In this document: piece after piece, positions 22,836-35,515 of the stretch
How positions within the stretch are numbered: position 1 is the first letter of the stretch
How the letters are laid out: each line of letters begins with the position of its first letter
NCBI RefSeq assembly: GCF_001649575.2
Contig: NC_051444.1
Span: forward strand, 17,930,733-17,994,732
Source: Kryptolebias marmoratus
Lineage: Eukaryota > Chordata > Actinopteri > Cyprinodontiformes > Rivulidae
Direction of reading: 5' to 3'
DNA: 64,000 nt
Notes under the pieces: model-generated
The model's input: the letters and a program-made list of their open reading frames with translations, nothing else
Databases searched by the model: none
What the model was told of the DNA's origin: nothing
Program-made: the position numbers and the translations under genes

Positions 22836-25800
22836 TGAATCTGGTCAATGTTACTCAGTGACTTACTTACTGGAAGAGCTAACATTGTGCAAGGGAAGCT
22901 AGCTTCCATGCCAATATGTCCGTACTGATTACAGCTTCACATTAGATACTTATATTGTTGCAGAAACAACTCACATCAGTTCTGGTGACCCTTGTGAACT
23001 ATGTGTGTGTGTTTTTAATAAGTCTATCATTTGAAGCCTGACCCAGACAGTTTTTTTTCTCCTTCAGGTTTTTAAATCATCAGTTGTGTCATTTTTATTC
23101 TTTTGAGAGACAACATCCACAGCACCTTTATTAAAAGCATGAGTTAACAGAAGAATGACCACCTGCATCACATTATATTACATTCCAAATGGAATTGGAG
23201 GTTTGGTTGATTCATTACACACACTCAGTGCCAACAGGAAATGGGGCCCGGAGGCTGTGTAGTCATACAGGTCTCTGGGTCTGAGCCGAGCACAGCACAG
23301 GAGACAGGAGGCTGAGTTAACGTTCTTTCCAGTCTATGTAGAACATCATTGATAAACATGATCTGTGTCCGCTGTTAATCAGGCAGAGAGGTCACTCCGT
23401 TTGCCTGGCCACATAAAATCTCAAGAGAAAAGACACGGGATCCATTTTAACAATGCTGCTGTTTGGGATTGTGAGAACTGCTGCTACATCATTTCGTTTT
23501 ACTTTTATTTTTCCTATTATTTCAAAAATTGTTGACTTACAAGAAACAATTTGAAGGAGGGATTAAAAAAGTTAACAAAAAGATGAAGATTTTGTTTTTA
23601 GTGTTTACCAAATAGGTTTTATTAAACTGTTCAGTCACTCCGTTCTAGTCGACTGAAACAGTCATATAAGTACTTTGTTCGCAAAAGAGATGGGATTATT
23701 CAACATATATCAATCAGAATGACCTCATGTGCCTTCCTACATCTGCTCCAAAAGCACATATTGCACTGTTTGTGAGTGACATACTTTGGAGAGGATTTTA
23801 TTTTTTTCTTTCTGGGTGGGAACATGATGTTCTGAGCAATGCTAAACTGCAATTGTTTACCCAAGATTAGCAGTAAAAAAAAAAAGGTTTGATTTTGTTT
23901 TCTCTGGCAGCACTGCACAGCCTTAGCTCTCCGGTTATCACAGTGACTCTGCAGAGTTCATTAATTGTTCCACACCAGAGGCCTTTGAATCACGTTGTCA
24001 TTTTCTAATTTGGTTTAGGCTGCTTTTAGCCATACTTCCCCACTTTGTTTTCCAAATCTAATTAGAGATTGCAAAATGAGCAAATGTAACAAATGACTCA
24101 TATACATAATGAAACAGATGACAAAATAATAAATGCTGTTTGCCCGGCACATCCGGAAGCACACACTGACAACATTTGTGTTTTTAGGTAGCATTTAAAA
24201 AGATTCCAAATCAAAAGGGCTGCCATACGACACAACAAAAACACACAAAAAGGTTATTACAGAGTGCAGGGGTTAAACTCAAACTTTCCCCAGATATCCC
24301 ACTGTGGGAGTTAAGTAGAAAAAAAAAATACAAGCTATCTTGGCACATCTGTGGCAATATTCACCACAAAGGGCTGCAGTGTAACAATATGCTGTCTTTT
24401 CTCAACATTAGCATTTCTGCAATCTTTACTGCTAATTAAATCTGATGGGAAAACTGTTTAGCCACTTAAACAAAACATACAAAATAAACCATTTACTTCT
24501 CTTAATGCTGCAGTCACAGAAAATATAGGTTTCTTATCTTTTTTTTGTCTATTTTCACCACAATCAACTTTTGTGTCTAAACAAGTTATATCTGTCCTTC
24601 ATAATAAAAAGTGTAATTACCTTGTAATTTACTCTTTTGGGTGGGGGGTGTTAACATGTAATTCCAGCTAAAACTAGGTTATTTCATGGTTTGCTTTTTA
24701 GGTAAGATTAATAAAGTTATCCTTTGTCTCATTGATCTACAGTTATAAAAGTGTTCATGTGGCCAGGTGCCTCTTGTTTGCTGCTTATGTCCCATTGTGC
24801 TGTATTTTAGAATTTAAGTCCATTAGAAGTGAATGAAATGCATTTTTTAAATTGTATAAACAGATGTGTTTATAAACCTTCACTATTCACAGCCAGGTCA
24901 CAAACATCTTCTTGTCACATTTATTTCTTTTCTTCATATGGCAAAACAAAAGGTTTTTGTCAGTTTTCAACTTGCATAGTGAGCGTAGTCAAACTATGTA
25001 TCTTCTGATTGTCCAAGGACACTTAATCATACCAAGAAGCTTCAATTAGAGTCAAAATAGAAACTAAATTTAGCCCTCACTTTCATCAGGACTGGCTTCA
25101 TTTTGGGGCTGGTATTTAATGATTGCTGCTTGTATCCAGTCCCGAATGGGCGACACACCCCACCAACGTGGGATCAACAGTGTGCTCGTACTGCCAGCTT
25201 TGGTAGTCGTTTGATCTGATTCTAATTCCTGCAATACAATCACATGACCTTTCAACATGAACAGTTTCACTTCATTTTCACCACTATGTTTGGTTGCTTA
25301 GCTTTTTTTTCACAGTGAGTGTAAATTAAGATGTTTATGCATTCCAAAGACATTTATGTTAGACTGCACTGCTGTTGTTTCAGAAACACAAACAGGGCTG
25401 AGAGATAAGGTGAATCTTACTGAAACAAACATAAAAAGTCTACAACTTACACTGAATTCCTTCAAATCTGCTATTATTACTTACTTTTCACACAAAAGTG
25501 GTGGGTCTGTGTTACTATGGCCTTACCAAAGTGCTATACACCATTAAATTTTTATCCAAGATGGACAATAGTGTAAACCTAACCAAACAGGAAGTGAATC
25601 GGTGAAACCAAATGAAATGGAATTGATTTAAAAATGTCTTACACTTGTTTTCAATTTAGTGTCATCATTTAATGCTTCCTGACAGTGGCTTTAAGATGAT
25701 ATAAATCATAGCAAACAAACTGTTAGGGCTCAGGTTAGTCTGTAAACAAAAGCTTTTGAAGCTTGAGCCAAACTGTGGTTGGTAACTGTGAAAAAGCGGA

Positions 25801-27934
25801 GGTTAAGAACTACCAAGATGCATCCTCCACGCTTTCCTGCTGATACACCCGGCATTATTTTCCGTCCCTGCTGTGTCTCTTTCCTCATCAGCAGCACAGA
25901 CTCGTCCCAGAAGGAACAGACAGAGCTGCACACATGCAGATTCACTGTTGAGTTTGGTGAACAGAGGATGCATCCTGGCTGGTGCATCAGGCTATATTCA
26001 TATTAATGCATCACAGGCAGTCAGCCTCAAACACTGCACTTCATCATGTATTAGTATCACGCTTAATACACTTGCTGGTTTTATATGGAAAGTCCCCTAA
26101 AGAAGATATGATATGCTTGGATGTGTATTTTGCTTCAGTGTGTGTAAAATGAGTGGTGTATGTAAAGGTGCACTTCTCTCAAACTGTCAGTGGGTTAAAG
26201 TTTTGATTAAGTGACTTAATATTTTTGATGTTTTCTAAAATTTAGTGAATTGCTTCAATATTGTCAATGTCCTCCTGACTTCCAGTAGTTTAAATTTGTT
26301 TTCTGTGTAGGAAATTTGTAAACCTGAACATCTTCGACCCACTGCATACTACTGGTTTAACTCCTTTTGCTATCTACAGAGGACATTTTGGGCTTTTCAA
26401 TAATACCAAATGTGAAGTGGTGGGGCTACTTACTGTACAAAGATTGGGGAATTTTGAAACAAGAATTGTGATTGGACAATATTATTTTCTTGGTAGTCAG
26501 GAGAATATCGCTGCAGTTTTCTGGATGTACGCCACAACTTGCCTTAAACATCACACAGTAAAAGATTCAGTACAAAGCCAAGCTGTCAGGCAAGACAAGT
26601 CAGTACCTGTTTGTGTCTCCATAACTCACTTAACTGTCACTGGAACCCATCCATCAAATGGTGTTTTCAGACCATACTGCATCCAGTGGTTTATATTATA
26701 ACTTATTATTACTGCATTTCTTTGTTGATGCAGGAGGCTCTCCATCAGTTAGCATCCATAAAGTCAGTTTCCTTGACGACGGCGGCCCCACTCCTTAATC
26801 TTGATGGACTCAAACTTCTCACAATAAAGAAAAAGTGCTTATTTCTTGTTTTTTTTTTTCATAAATGTCCTGTACAAGTCTAACATACTTCCCTGCCACT
26901 CCTGATTTCCTCACTGCAATTCTAAAATGCATCACACCTGATAAATTAAACCAATGACTATGATAAAGTCTAATTGTAAACTTGTCCAAACATTTTTTTT
27001 TTTCAAAAAATATCTGTGTTGATGACTATAACAATGGTAAGAGTGACCAATTGTGACCAATCCAGGGATTGATGTAGCTTTGATTAAAAAGAAGTGCCAT
27101 GTTATTGCACTTCAGCAATTTAGTTTGAGCTCTTGAGTTTGAAGTGTCAAAAAAAAAAAAAACTGCCAATACCACTTTTGTTGAGGTCTGCAGGACTCCC
27201 TCAGCCATCAGTAATCTTCTTTCCAGTTATCCTGAACTGTTTATCTGAAAAGAATTTGAACACTTCTTAATAGGTACCTCAACTAGAACTGATTACAACC
27301 AGTATCTAATGATTTAAAAAACTGTTATAGCTACTTAAATATCTTTCAGCTTGTTCAGTTCTTTTAGACGCAGTCTGAAGTGCCTAGAGAAGAGATTTGT
27401 TTATTCATATCTGACTAATATTCCTCATAAATACACATCTGTTTCAACAAATGGCATGAGTAAACACTATATCACACGCTACAACTGACCCCAAAATTCC
27501 CTGAAATTAATCCATACGTTAATATTAAGCATGGCATTCAACTTTTTATAGAATAAGATTATGTTAAGGACTTGTCTCATTATTAGTGGATGAAATTATA
27601 TTAGTAATATTTACGCCAACTGTGTAAAAATTGCTTTCAAGGTGACCTTTAAAAAATAGCCGACAAGCGTTCTGTGTGTGGTTTTCCCAACAGAAGTGTT
27701 CAACTATCCTAAAAATGCTTGTATTTTGAAGCAATTAATAATAAAAAAAAGATCATGGAATAATGATTATGCCATTTTTTTTGTTAAGTACACAGAAAGA
27801 TATCACTGATCAAGCCAAGATGCTCAGTTGTTTTATTTAGGATTTTATTTTATCTTGTTATTAAAGTGTTTAACTATTCCTCATAAGAACTCTGTTAGTA
27901 TTTGCTCATGTCATCCATGTGTGAGTCAATCTTT
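22836..27934. other. Five kilobases without a gene or recognised repeat
   Basis: No coding feature is supportable; the longest frames (for example 26417-26701) are under 100 codons and lack family features. Blocks at about 23220-23470 and 23990-24180 are less AT-rich and non-repetitive, which is compatible with conserved non-coding sequence but unproven. Confidence 0.45.
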
Positions 27935-28405
27935 TAGTTTTAATCCAGCCACAACTGCTGAAGTGTATGAAGCTCTCAGACTAATAGACTTTAGAAATGT
28001 ATACGGTTCAGATAATCTGGCGCTGTGCTTTTTAAAACTGGCAGCAGATTATATTGTAGCACCTTTGACACCAGCGTTTTAATCCATCTGTTAAAAAACG
28101 AACCCTTTTATATAAAAACATGTCTTTGTGCCTCCCAGAAGACCATATAGATCTAAACACTTATCTCTAAGGTGCTTGACCTATAGAGGTTTTCAAATTT
28201 TTTGCCAGCGAACAAATTAAGGAGTTTCTTTTTTTATCCACAAATAATCTTATCAGACTGTCAAACAGGTTTAGAAGCATGGTATAACTACAGCTGGCTT
28301 TATAGCTATTAATGGTTTTATTTGAATGACTTTGACAAACATTAACTCCCTGCAGTCCTTCTCATTGACCTATATAAGGCTTTTGACCTGGTGGATCATC
28401 ACTAA
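27935..28405 (+). mobile_element. L2/CR1-group LINE relic, reverse transcriptase N-terminal part
   Basis: The plus strand first reads FNPATTAEVYEALRLID and then YGSDNLALCFLKLAADYI (about 27937-28045). These are the region-0/1 blocks of fish L2-type reverse transcriptases (usual pattern GPDxLxxxFLKLAA). After a run of stops and frameshifts comes VLLIDLYKAFDLVDHH (about 28356-28403). That is RT motif A, with the first catalytic aspartate in the D-x-x-K-A-F-D core. The YADD block expected further downstream was not found. This is a dead, 3'-truncated or decayed copy. Confidence 0.75.
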
Positions 28406-30024
28406 ACAAAAACGTATGCGTGTAAGAATCAGGTCTCAGGCACATATGGCTGTGTAAAAGTGAAAGGTTTTTAAATGTTTTAGTCCTTTTTGGCTGTGCA
28501 AACTTATCACAGGGCAGGTTTCTGGACTATGTTCTGCTTCTTATGCAATTACTTCCAGAAACAGTTTGTCTGCCATAGTTTTTCAATATGTTGATTTGTT
28601 TCTTCAAACCTTTAAAGAAAACATTGGAAACAGTAAACTAATAGCTCCTTATCTTTTTTTCAAATTTTGAGATGTTTTTTAAAAATTTTTCTTCTCTGCA
28701 TTCAACAAAAGAATTGGGAACAAATGATGTGTCTTTCAAAGAGACTGTCAATAGCAAAGTGTCTAAAGATATTTAAAACTACTTCTTTGCTAAATTGCCT
28801 GTTACGAGGGGATGCAACAATGGCATCTTTTGATTTTAAGTGAGGTTTCTTTTGATTGTTCCTACATCATTCCTAGGTCAGAGTTAAGTGGATCAACAAA
28901 CAAAAAACATTATTTTAATACTGCAAAACACAACAAGTAAAGAAACAGGTGAAAAGGGCAGGAAATCTCTAAATACAAAACTTTGGAAAACCTTTTAAAA
29001 ATTGGCAACTATTGGTCAATGACACTTTAAAGAATTACAAGCTATTTTAGCTTAGAAAAGCTTAAAAAATAAGAATATTAAGACCTCAAACAGGATTATG
29101 GCTACGATTCCCTGATTTGTGGTGGATAATGTGTCTGAATGGTCTTCTCTCTGGATGTTGATGTCCTGAAACATTTGTTGAGGTTATATAAAAATATGTG
29201 TAACAAAACAAGCCATCACATCCGGGAAGCTGCTGATTTCGTCTTTGTGTTTGGCATTCCATTTGCTCTTATAAAGGATATATATATAAAAAAACATGCA
29301 GTATAATACCATTTGGCACTTTTAGGCATGATGGCTTGCAGCACTCAGTCATGCATCTGTTTCTGGCCTGGCTGCGTAAGTGCCTGGATCTGCCGAGCTG
29401 CTGTGATTTAACACACTGAGAGTAAGAATATATGCCACCCTTTATTATGTGCTGAGAATGGAGTTGCCTTTTTTATTTATTTATGGACTAAAATTCAGTT
29501 CCTTAAAAATGAAGCTTGAACAGTTGCTTAAGGCTCTTCATAACTGTTTAACAGCTCCTCGATAGTGAAGTCAGAGTGCTCCTAGATGACTTCTTTCGTT
29601 CAGTTTTCTCCATCAGGCATTCGTCATCCAAACCTTTGACCCTCTAATCACAGGGCCGCTTCTATAACCTCTAATACACAGCTGCCCCAATTTAGATAAA
29701 GCGTAATGTCCTGAATTATTCCCCGCTGGGAGATCATCTAATATAAATTACCACTATCATCTTCATGAGTCTTAATGTGGTTCCATCCACACTACCCAGT
29801 GATATTACAGCTGTAGTTAAATGTTACAGTCATTAATGGAAAGCAGTAACGCTCACTGTGCTGCTGCAGAGCTGCATTTATCAGAAGAGATCATTGGTTA
29901 TGCTCATCATGTCATCAATCATTCTCCTCCTAGAGCCCCACGGTGTTAGTACCTCGGCTTCAGAATAGCTACTACAACACAAGACAAAGATCCGGCTGAC
30001 AGATCCATCTTTAGGAATCAGCTC
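28406..30024. other. No gene seen
   Basis: Any remainder of the LINE beyond 28405 is too decayed to follow. From about 29490 the sequence is less AT-rich and unique-looking. Confidence 0.45.
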
Positions 30025-30225
30025 CAGATTGTCTGACTGACTGGTCTGCATGTAGATGGACCATTTGACTGACTGATTTAGTGTTTTTACTAGATAACCT
30101 TTTGAACTCCTCATTCAGAAGCTGTTTACCTCCTGACAGGAACAGCTCCTTTACTAGCTGGCTTGATGGTTGAGCAGCTGACTGACTGATTGGTTTACCA
30201 CCTGACTGGCTGTCATTTGACGTTC
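30025..30225. repeat. Imperfect CTGA-rich tandem tract
   Basis: Units such as tgactgactgg, tgactgactgattt, gctgactgactgattgg and cctgactggctg recur through the block with unrelated spacers. It looks like a worn minisatellite. Confidence 0.5.
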
Positions 30226-31662
30226 TCCTTGGACCGTGAGCAAATCAATTTCAAGGACAGCGGCAGTGGCTTTTGTTGAGAACCAAGTCCCGGTTGGTAG
30301 AGAGTAGACTAATTACCACCAGGAACCACTAATACAAGTTTTGGTCAGATATATTGGTTCCTCATTGCCCTCTGAATGCAGATTACATTCTGCTGAGGGA
30401 GCAGCCTTCCTCTCTGACCCACAGATGAAACTTCAGCTCCCCCTTTTTTTTTGTTCCTATAACACAATCCTCAGAGGCTCAGAGAGAGCATGGATGAAAG
30501 ATGGATCGGAAGGGAAGCAATGGAGCTGTTGACTTTGTTGTAATTAAAGAAGACAAAGACTGGGGTTGTTAATCAGGCAGAAGAATGTCTCTCACATTGC
30601 TTTTTTGTGAATGGATAGAAATGCTGTAGGCTCTAAGCTGCTGGCTGAATTACAGTCCTCTCACTGTATTAAATGGGATCATAAAACGTGCACGTTTCAC
30701 AAGGATTATACTCCTCTTTGAAAAAAGATCAATACGTCTTTCTGTTCGCACGGCTGCTCAGGAAAAAGAGAGTTTCATAAACTATCAATGGTGTCAAGAA
30801 ATCTTGAAAATAATCCTCCATGTGTTTATCAGGGCTCTCAATATAAATCTTAAAAGTAAGCATTAGCTGTTTGCTCATTTGGCATTTTTCTTTAATCTGC
30901 GATCGATCCAAGAGGACGTAGTGATTACCTGTCAGACGCTGGTATGGCATCTCAACTCTGCACCTCCAAAGAGAAGAAGCCTGAAGCCTTGTTAGCAGGA
31001 GATGGTCTAATTAGTGAGCAGGAGCAGAGAGAAAGTGAGAGTTAGCGCTGTCTCTCCCCCTCTGTATATGATGCCGTCCAATTCCACAGATGGCAAAACT
31101 GCTAGCTTGGACATTACAACAACTATGGCACAGTTGATTGTATTTTATTGTTATTTTACTACTGGCCTTTAGCAATGTTGATAACAATCAGCAACTTTAT
31201 TGTCTGCACCAATAAAAATACTGAGACAAAATGTTATGATTTTAGTAGAAATAGTGTTATAATGCAGCGTCAGTACTACAACACATCATCCAGATATGTA
31301 ATAAACTGACAGAACAACCACACAACCTATTGACATTTCTATGTGGACACAAATACATCCCAAGAGAGCTGTTAAAATGTCTTGTATTTAAGCAAATCAT
31401 ACTTTTAACTGTATGAGAGCAAAGCAGAAAAGGTCAAATGAATTGTAGACTCAACATACAAAGTAAAATGAGGGCAATCCTTCAACAATCAAGCAGCAAC
31501 TTGAAACAACCTGAACTAGGCTACAACACGGTCATAAAACCAGACAAAAAAATAAACTGTTTCATCAAACACTGATTTTTAAATTTGAAAACACGATTCT
31601 TACCTCTGTGCGTTTTTAAAACATTATATTTTTGTTTCTCCAAAAATATTCATGGTCATTGC
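30226..31662. other. No gene seen
   Basis: Unique-looking sequence without a supportable gene or transposon. Confidence 0.45.
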
Positions 31663-32089
31663 TGTCATGGTGTGGGGAAAAGGAGGCGAACCCAGAGCGC
31701 AGACTCATCATTCAAAAAGGAAACTAATTCATGAAAATAAAAGATGATCAAAACAAAAGCTGACGTGGCAGCAAAACCCAAACATAACAAAATCCAGAAA
31801 CAAGGTAGGAACAAGACAACCGAGACACGACCGGGCAAACACTAACAGAACAATGAACCAGGAAGTGAATGGAGGAGATGGCCGGGTTTTAAACAGCAGA
31901 GGGCAATTAGTGGAAGTGGGTACAGGTGAGTGAAAATGATGAGAGCAGGTGGAGATGGGCGTGGCAGGTAACAAAGAGCTGACTGAGGATAAGTGAATGA
32001 TGGCTGAGGCACAGGGACAAGACAAGACAAGAAGACAAGAAAATAAACCATCTGAACACAAAAACACAAAATAAATCCAAACCCTAACA
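31663..32089 (-). mobile_element. Solo-LTR-like element, copy 1 (427 bp)
   Basis: The copy runs from tgtcatggtgtgggg to aaaccctaaca, giving TG...CA ends on the minus strand. It is flanked by attgc (31658-31662) and actgc (32090-32094), a 4/5 match suggesting a 5-bp target duplication. A TATA-like tttaaaa lies on the minus strand near 31890. The same element recurs at 47227-47592, with shared blocks such as aacccagagcgcagactcat and ggtggagatgggcgtggcag. No internal retrotransposon genes adjoin either copy. The frames at 31729-32130 and 31842-32090 are translations of this non-coding repeat. LTR status is inferred from the ends and duplication; the repeat itself is certain. Confidence 0.65.
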
Positions 32090-33960
32090 ACTGCTGTCTT
32101 TAGATAACCTTTAGATAGCATTTTTGTCACCTTTTAGTTAAACAGCTGAAGTTCTCAAAGCCTTTCCAATTTAGTACCAAGGAGTGAGCACTTCCAGCAG
32201 CACATCAAACTGAGCTGATTGTTTCTCTCTGTCAAATAACCTGGGAGGAAGAAATTCTGCTCAGAGACAGCCCACATTTTGTTCTTTGTTTATTTTAAAC
32301 TATTCAAATGCATATTGTTCAGACAGAAACAAATAAACTTGTGTAGACTAGCAAGTCATTTATTTTATAAAAAGACTGAAATAAAATTTTACTTTTTTTT
32401 AACTCTTGGGTTCACTCAGGGCCTTCTCTGAATACCTTGGAGGCCCTGAGAGAGAAAAACATTAGGGGACCCAGCATCGCCTACATAAATTAATAGCAGC
32501 CATTGTGTCATACCTTCATATTATGCTAATTTCTTTATATAATGACAGCATAATCTAGGAATGAAGTGAACGTGTACAGGGAGGTGTATAATGGTGTGTA
32601 TGTGTTGTTGGATGAAAGTAGGAAATAAGCATGTTAATAACCATGACCTCTTTTACACACAGAATCATTTCTGCAGAAAATAAATGAGCAGCTTTGCCAT
32701 GTCGGGCACAAGAATCCCCTCACTCAATTGAGTAATTATAAAAACCCCAAATTAATTTACGTTTTGGGAGCAGATGGGGAATGTTGGTGGAGTTGATTGA
32801 AAACAAATCATTTAACTAAGTGACTCTGGTGTGACTCTGGAGGAAAACTGTTATTTCATCTGCCCATTGTTTGGTGGTAATTTTTTTAGGCTCTTGTTTT
32901 CAGCCAGTTTCAGTCACAAGGGGGAAAAAAAGATATTTGGTCAAATGCATTACAAAATAACACACTGGAATATTTAAATTACTTTTTTTTGTAAATACCA
33001 ACATAAAAAGCTAGGTTTTGTAATTTATCTACTAGTTGTCAAGCCTTACTTATGATATTAGCCTGTATATTTTGTTACCACGGAACAAACAAGAAAAAAA
33101 GAGCAGTAATAATATATTCTGTACCTCTTCTGTTCATCAGCATGCAGCCTGCGCTCTGTTTTGTTCGCTCAGATGACAGAGAGGACAGTGTTTACATCAC
33201 AGACATTCTTCAGGCAATGCTGCATATCTAATGGTTAGCTTTCAGCTGCTACATTACTTACCCCCTTTGTGGTTATGTGATGGTTAACATGGTATAAATA
33301 TCAGTAGTACAGTTACCATTTTACCCCAAGATTATTATTGGAAATCAATTTTAGAAGATCTGATTATAGGCATTCAATCCAGCATTCTTGATTTGACATT
33401 TATTTTAGAGCAAAACCAATAACAATATGCTGGAAAAAATAAAATTAGGTTCACCGTTTGTTAACAGCGTACAACATTTCACATTTAAAACCACAAAATG
33501 GGCTATAATAGGCAAAACAATACAGTCAGTAGGTATTCTGTGCACAAAGTAAGTAACTTTGCAAGTTGTTACGAAATGACTTGCTAAAAAAAGAAACATT
33601 TTAAATCTTTTAAATGGATAGTTCTGACAATTTAAAGAGGAGTTAATTAGCTCTTTGGATGACCACATAATTTGAGAAAATGGAGTTAAAGTCTGACAGA
33701 ATTGGCGAACTAACAGTCAGAGAGATCAAAGGGAATAGCTGCCATCTTAAACCAACTTCAATCTAAATAAATGCATAGCAGTTCAGCCAAACACTGTTGT
33801 ATAAACCAGGTACCCCCATCAGTTTTAGATTAAACAGGTACTTATATATAAGTTTATGTGTATTTGCAATGCAAATGGCAACAGTAGCAGCTAGCTGTTG
33901 GATTTCTGGTGAAGTCTGAGGCTATGTAAGGGTTTTTAAAATAGTATTTGCAATAACAAA
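32090..33960. other. No gene seen
   Basis: AT-rich sequence without recognised features. Confidence 0.5.
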
Positions 33961-34110
33961 TCGTCACCTTCTTAAAATAATTGCCTAAGTCATTTTTTTT
34001 AAATTATTTTTTTGCCTAAATCATCTCAACAATCAACAAATAGTTCAGTTTTTTTGTTTCCTGAAACATTGCAAAAAATGACTTAGGCAATTATTTTAAG
34101 AAGGTGACGA
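33961..34110. repeat. Perfect 38-bp inverted repeat around a 74-bp loop (MITE-like)
   Basis: Positions 33961-33998 are an exact reverse complement of 34073-34110. The arms begin tcgtcaccttcttaaaataa and contain ttgcctaagtcat. A near copy of that last block, ttgcctaaatcat, sits in the loop at 34012-34024. No clear target duplication was found; the outer flanks are AT-rich. The most likely explanation is a short, recent MITE or a fold-back element. A transcribed hairpin is possible, but the arms carry no miRNA I recognise. Confidence 0.85.
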
Positions 34111-35300
34111 AATATAAAACTGAAGATTACAGTCGTTTTGAGATGTCAACCACTGAAAATGACTCCAGTCTTATGTTAATCCTGCAGGAACTGCTACAGT
34201 TCATTACTGCTGCTGGTGTGCTCACAACAAACCATAAAATTCTATTTAAAATAACTTTTAAGACTTGCAAAAAGGGCAAAAACTTAAAAGTTTAAAACGC
34301 TGAGTTTGCATAAACTGCCATATAATATGGAAATTGAAGCTGTTTTAAGCCAACATCAATATACTTCAGGCTGTGTTCAGACATCTCCAAACATTAAAAA
34401 AGCCTTTATAAATAAAAAATGAAACAATGTTTATTAGGACCTGCTTTGGATTAATACTCTGATGTTTTGATGTTCTCATTATTATTTTCAGAAAATGTTT
34501 TCCACATTTTTTATTTAGCATTTAACATACTTTTAACTTTATTGTTTACATATTTAACAATTTGTGTAGTAATTAAGAAGGTGGTAAATCAAATCCTTAA
34601 ATAAAACTAAAGTCATTATTTATCTTAAATAAAATGATCTCAAACCATGTTTCTAACATTTGACCTTCTATTAAGTGTTGATTTTTCTGTCAGATTTGCC
34701 TCTCATTTGTTCTTTTATGGTGTAAAATATGTTGGATTAAATGTAACGTGAGGATGTTGGAATACTTGTTTCTGGGCTTTGTGATGACTTGCTCACTGAT
34801 AGATGGTTGCTCTGGTTTTAGTTAAATAAATGTGACTGGTTGGATTAATGAGGCTTAATATGGAACTAATTTGAGTCTATGGACACACGCTGTTCAGGCT
34901 TTGTTTTGTTTTTTTCTTCTTAATTTAAGGGAGGAAACATTGAGCGGTAGTTACATAAATACAAAAAAATAACAGTCTTTTTATACCACAACCAGACACT
35001 TTTTATTGTTGTTTCTGGGTTTGTTTGGCTCCCCCAGAATGTCTTCTCATATTTTAGTTGACTTTGTTTTGTTGGAAACAGACACTTTTTATTAGTCATA
35101 TCACAAAGGAAACTTTATGATTAAACTTTTTTATTTTTTATTTCATTCCTTCTTTCCCTTTTTAAAAAAAAGTCTGACACTGTGGCATTTACTTGAACTG
35201 AGCTATTGGCATTAAGGCTTTTACTGGTTTAATTGAATTGATTGGATAATAATACTGACCACAGCAATAACAAGTTAGCTCTTGAAGTATATGCTGCTTC
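34111..35300. other. No gene seen
   Basis: AT-rich sequence. The frame at 34104-34295 starts inside the inverted repeat and is probably chance. Confidence 0.5.
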
Positions 35301-35515
35301 AACCCACAGCAGATTTTAGCTCAGCATCTGTAAAACATTTTTTGTGTGGCCATTTTGAATTGGGTTGACTCCAAAAGTCAATCGGTTATAGGTTTATATC
35401 CAGTGATTACCTTCTGTAAGTTTCATTAAAATCTTCTCTGGTTCATGAGATATTTTGCTAACGGACAGACAAATGTACTCATGGAAACAGGCAATTATCT
35501 TTGCCTGCCTTTCAC
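35301..35515 (-). repeat. Dispersed repeat family A, copy 3
   Basis: Plus-strand landmarks are gcagattttagctcagcatc, gggttgactccaaaag (35362-35377), ggttcatgagatattttgct and a terminal ctttgcctgcctttcacc. One end is missing compared with copy 2b. Confidence 0.75.

Noticed and set aside
31729..32130. Minus-strand frames of 133 and 82 codons
   Set aside because: They lie in the solo-LTR-like repeat that also occurs at 47227-47592; the shared sequence is conserved as DNA and not in one frame.
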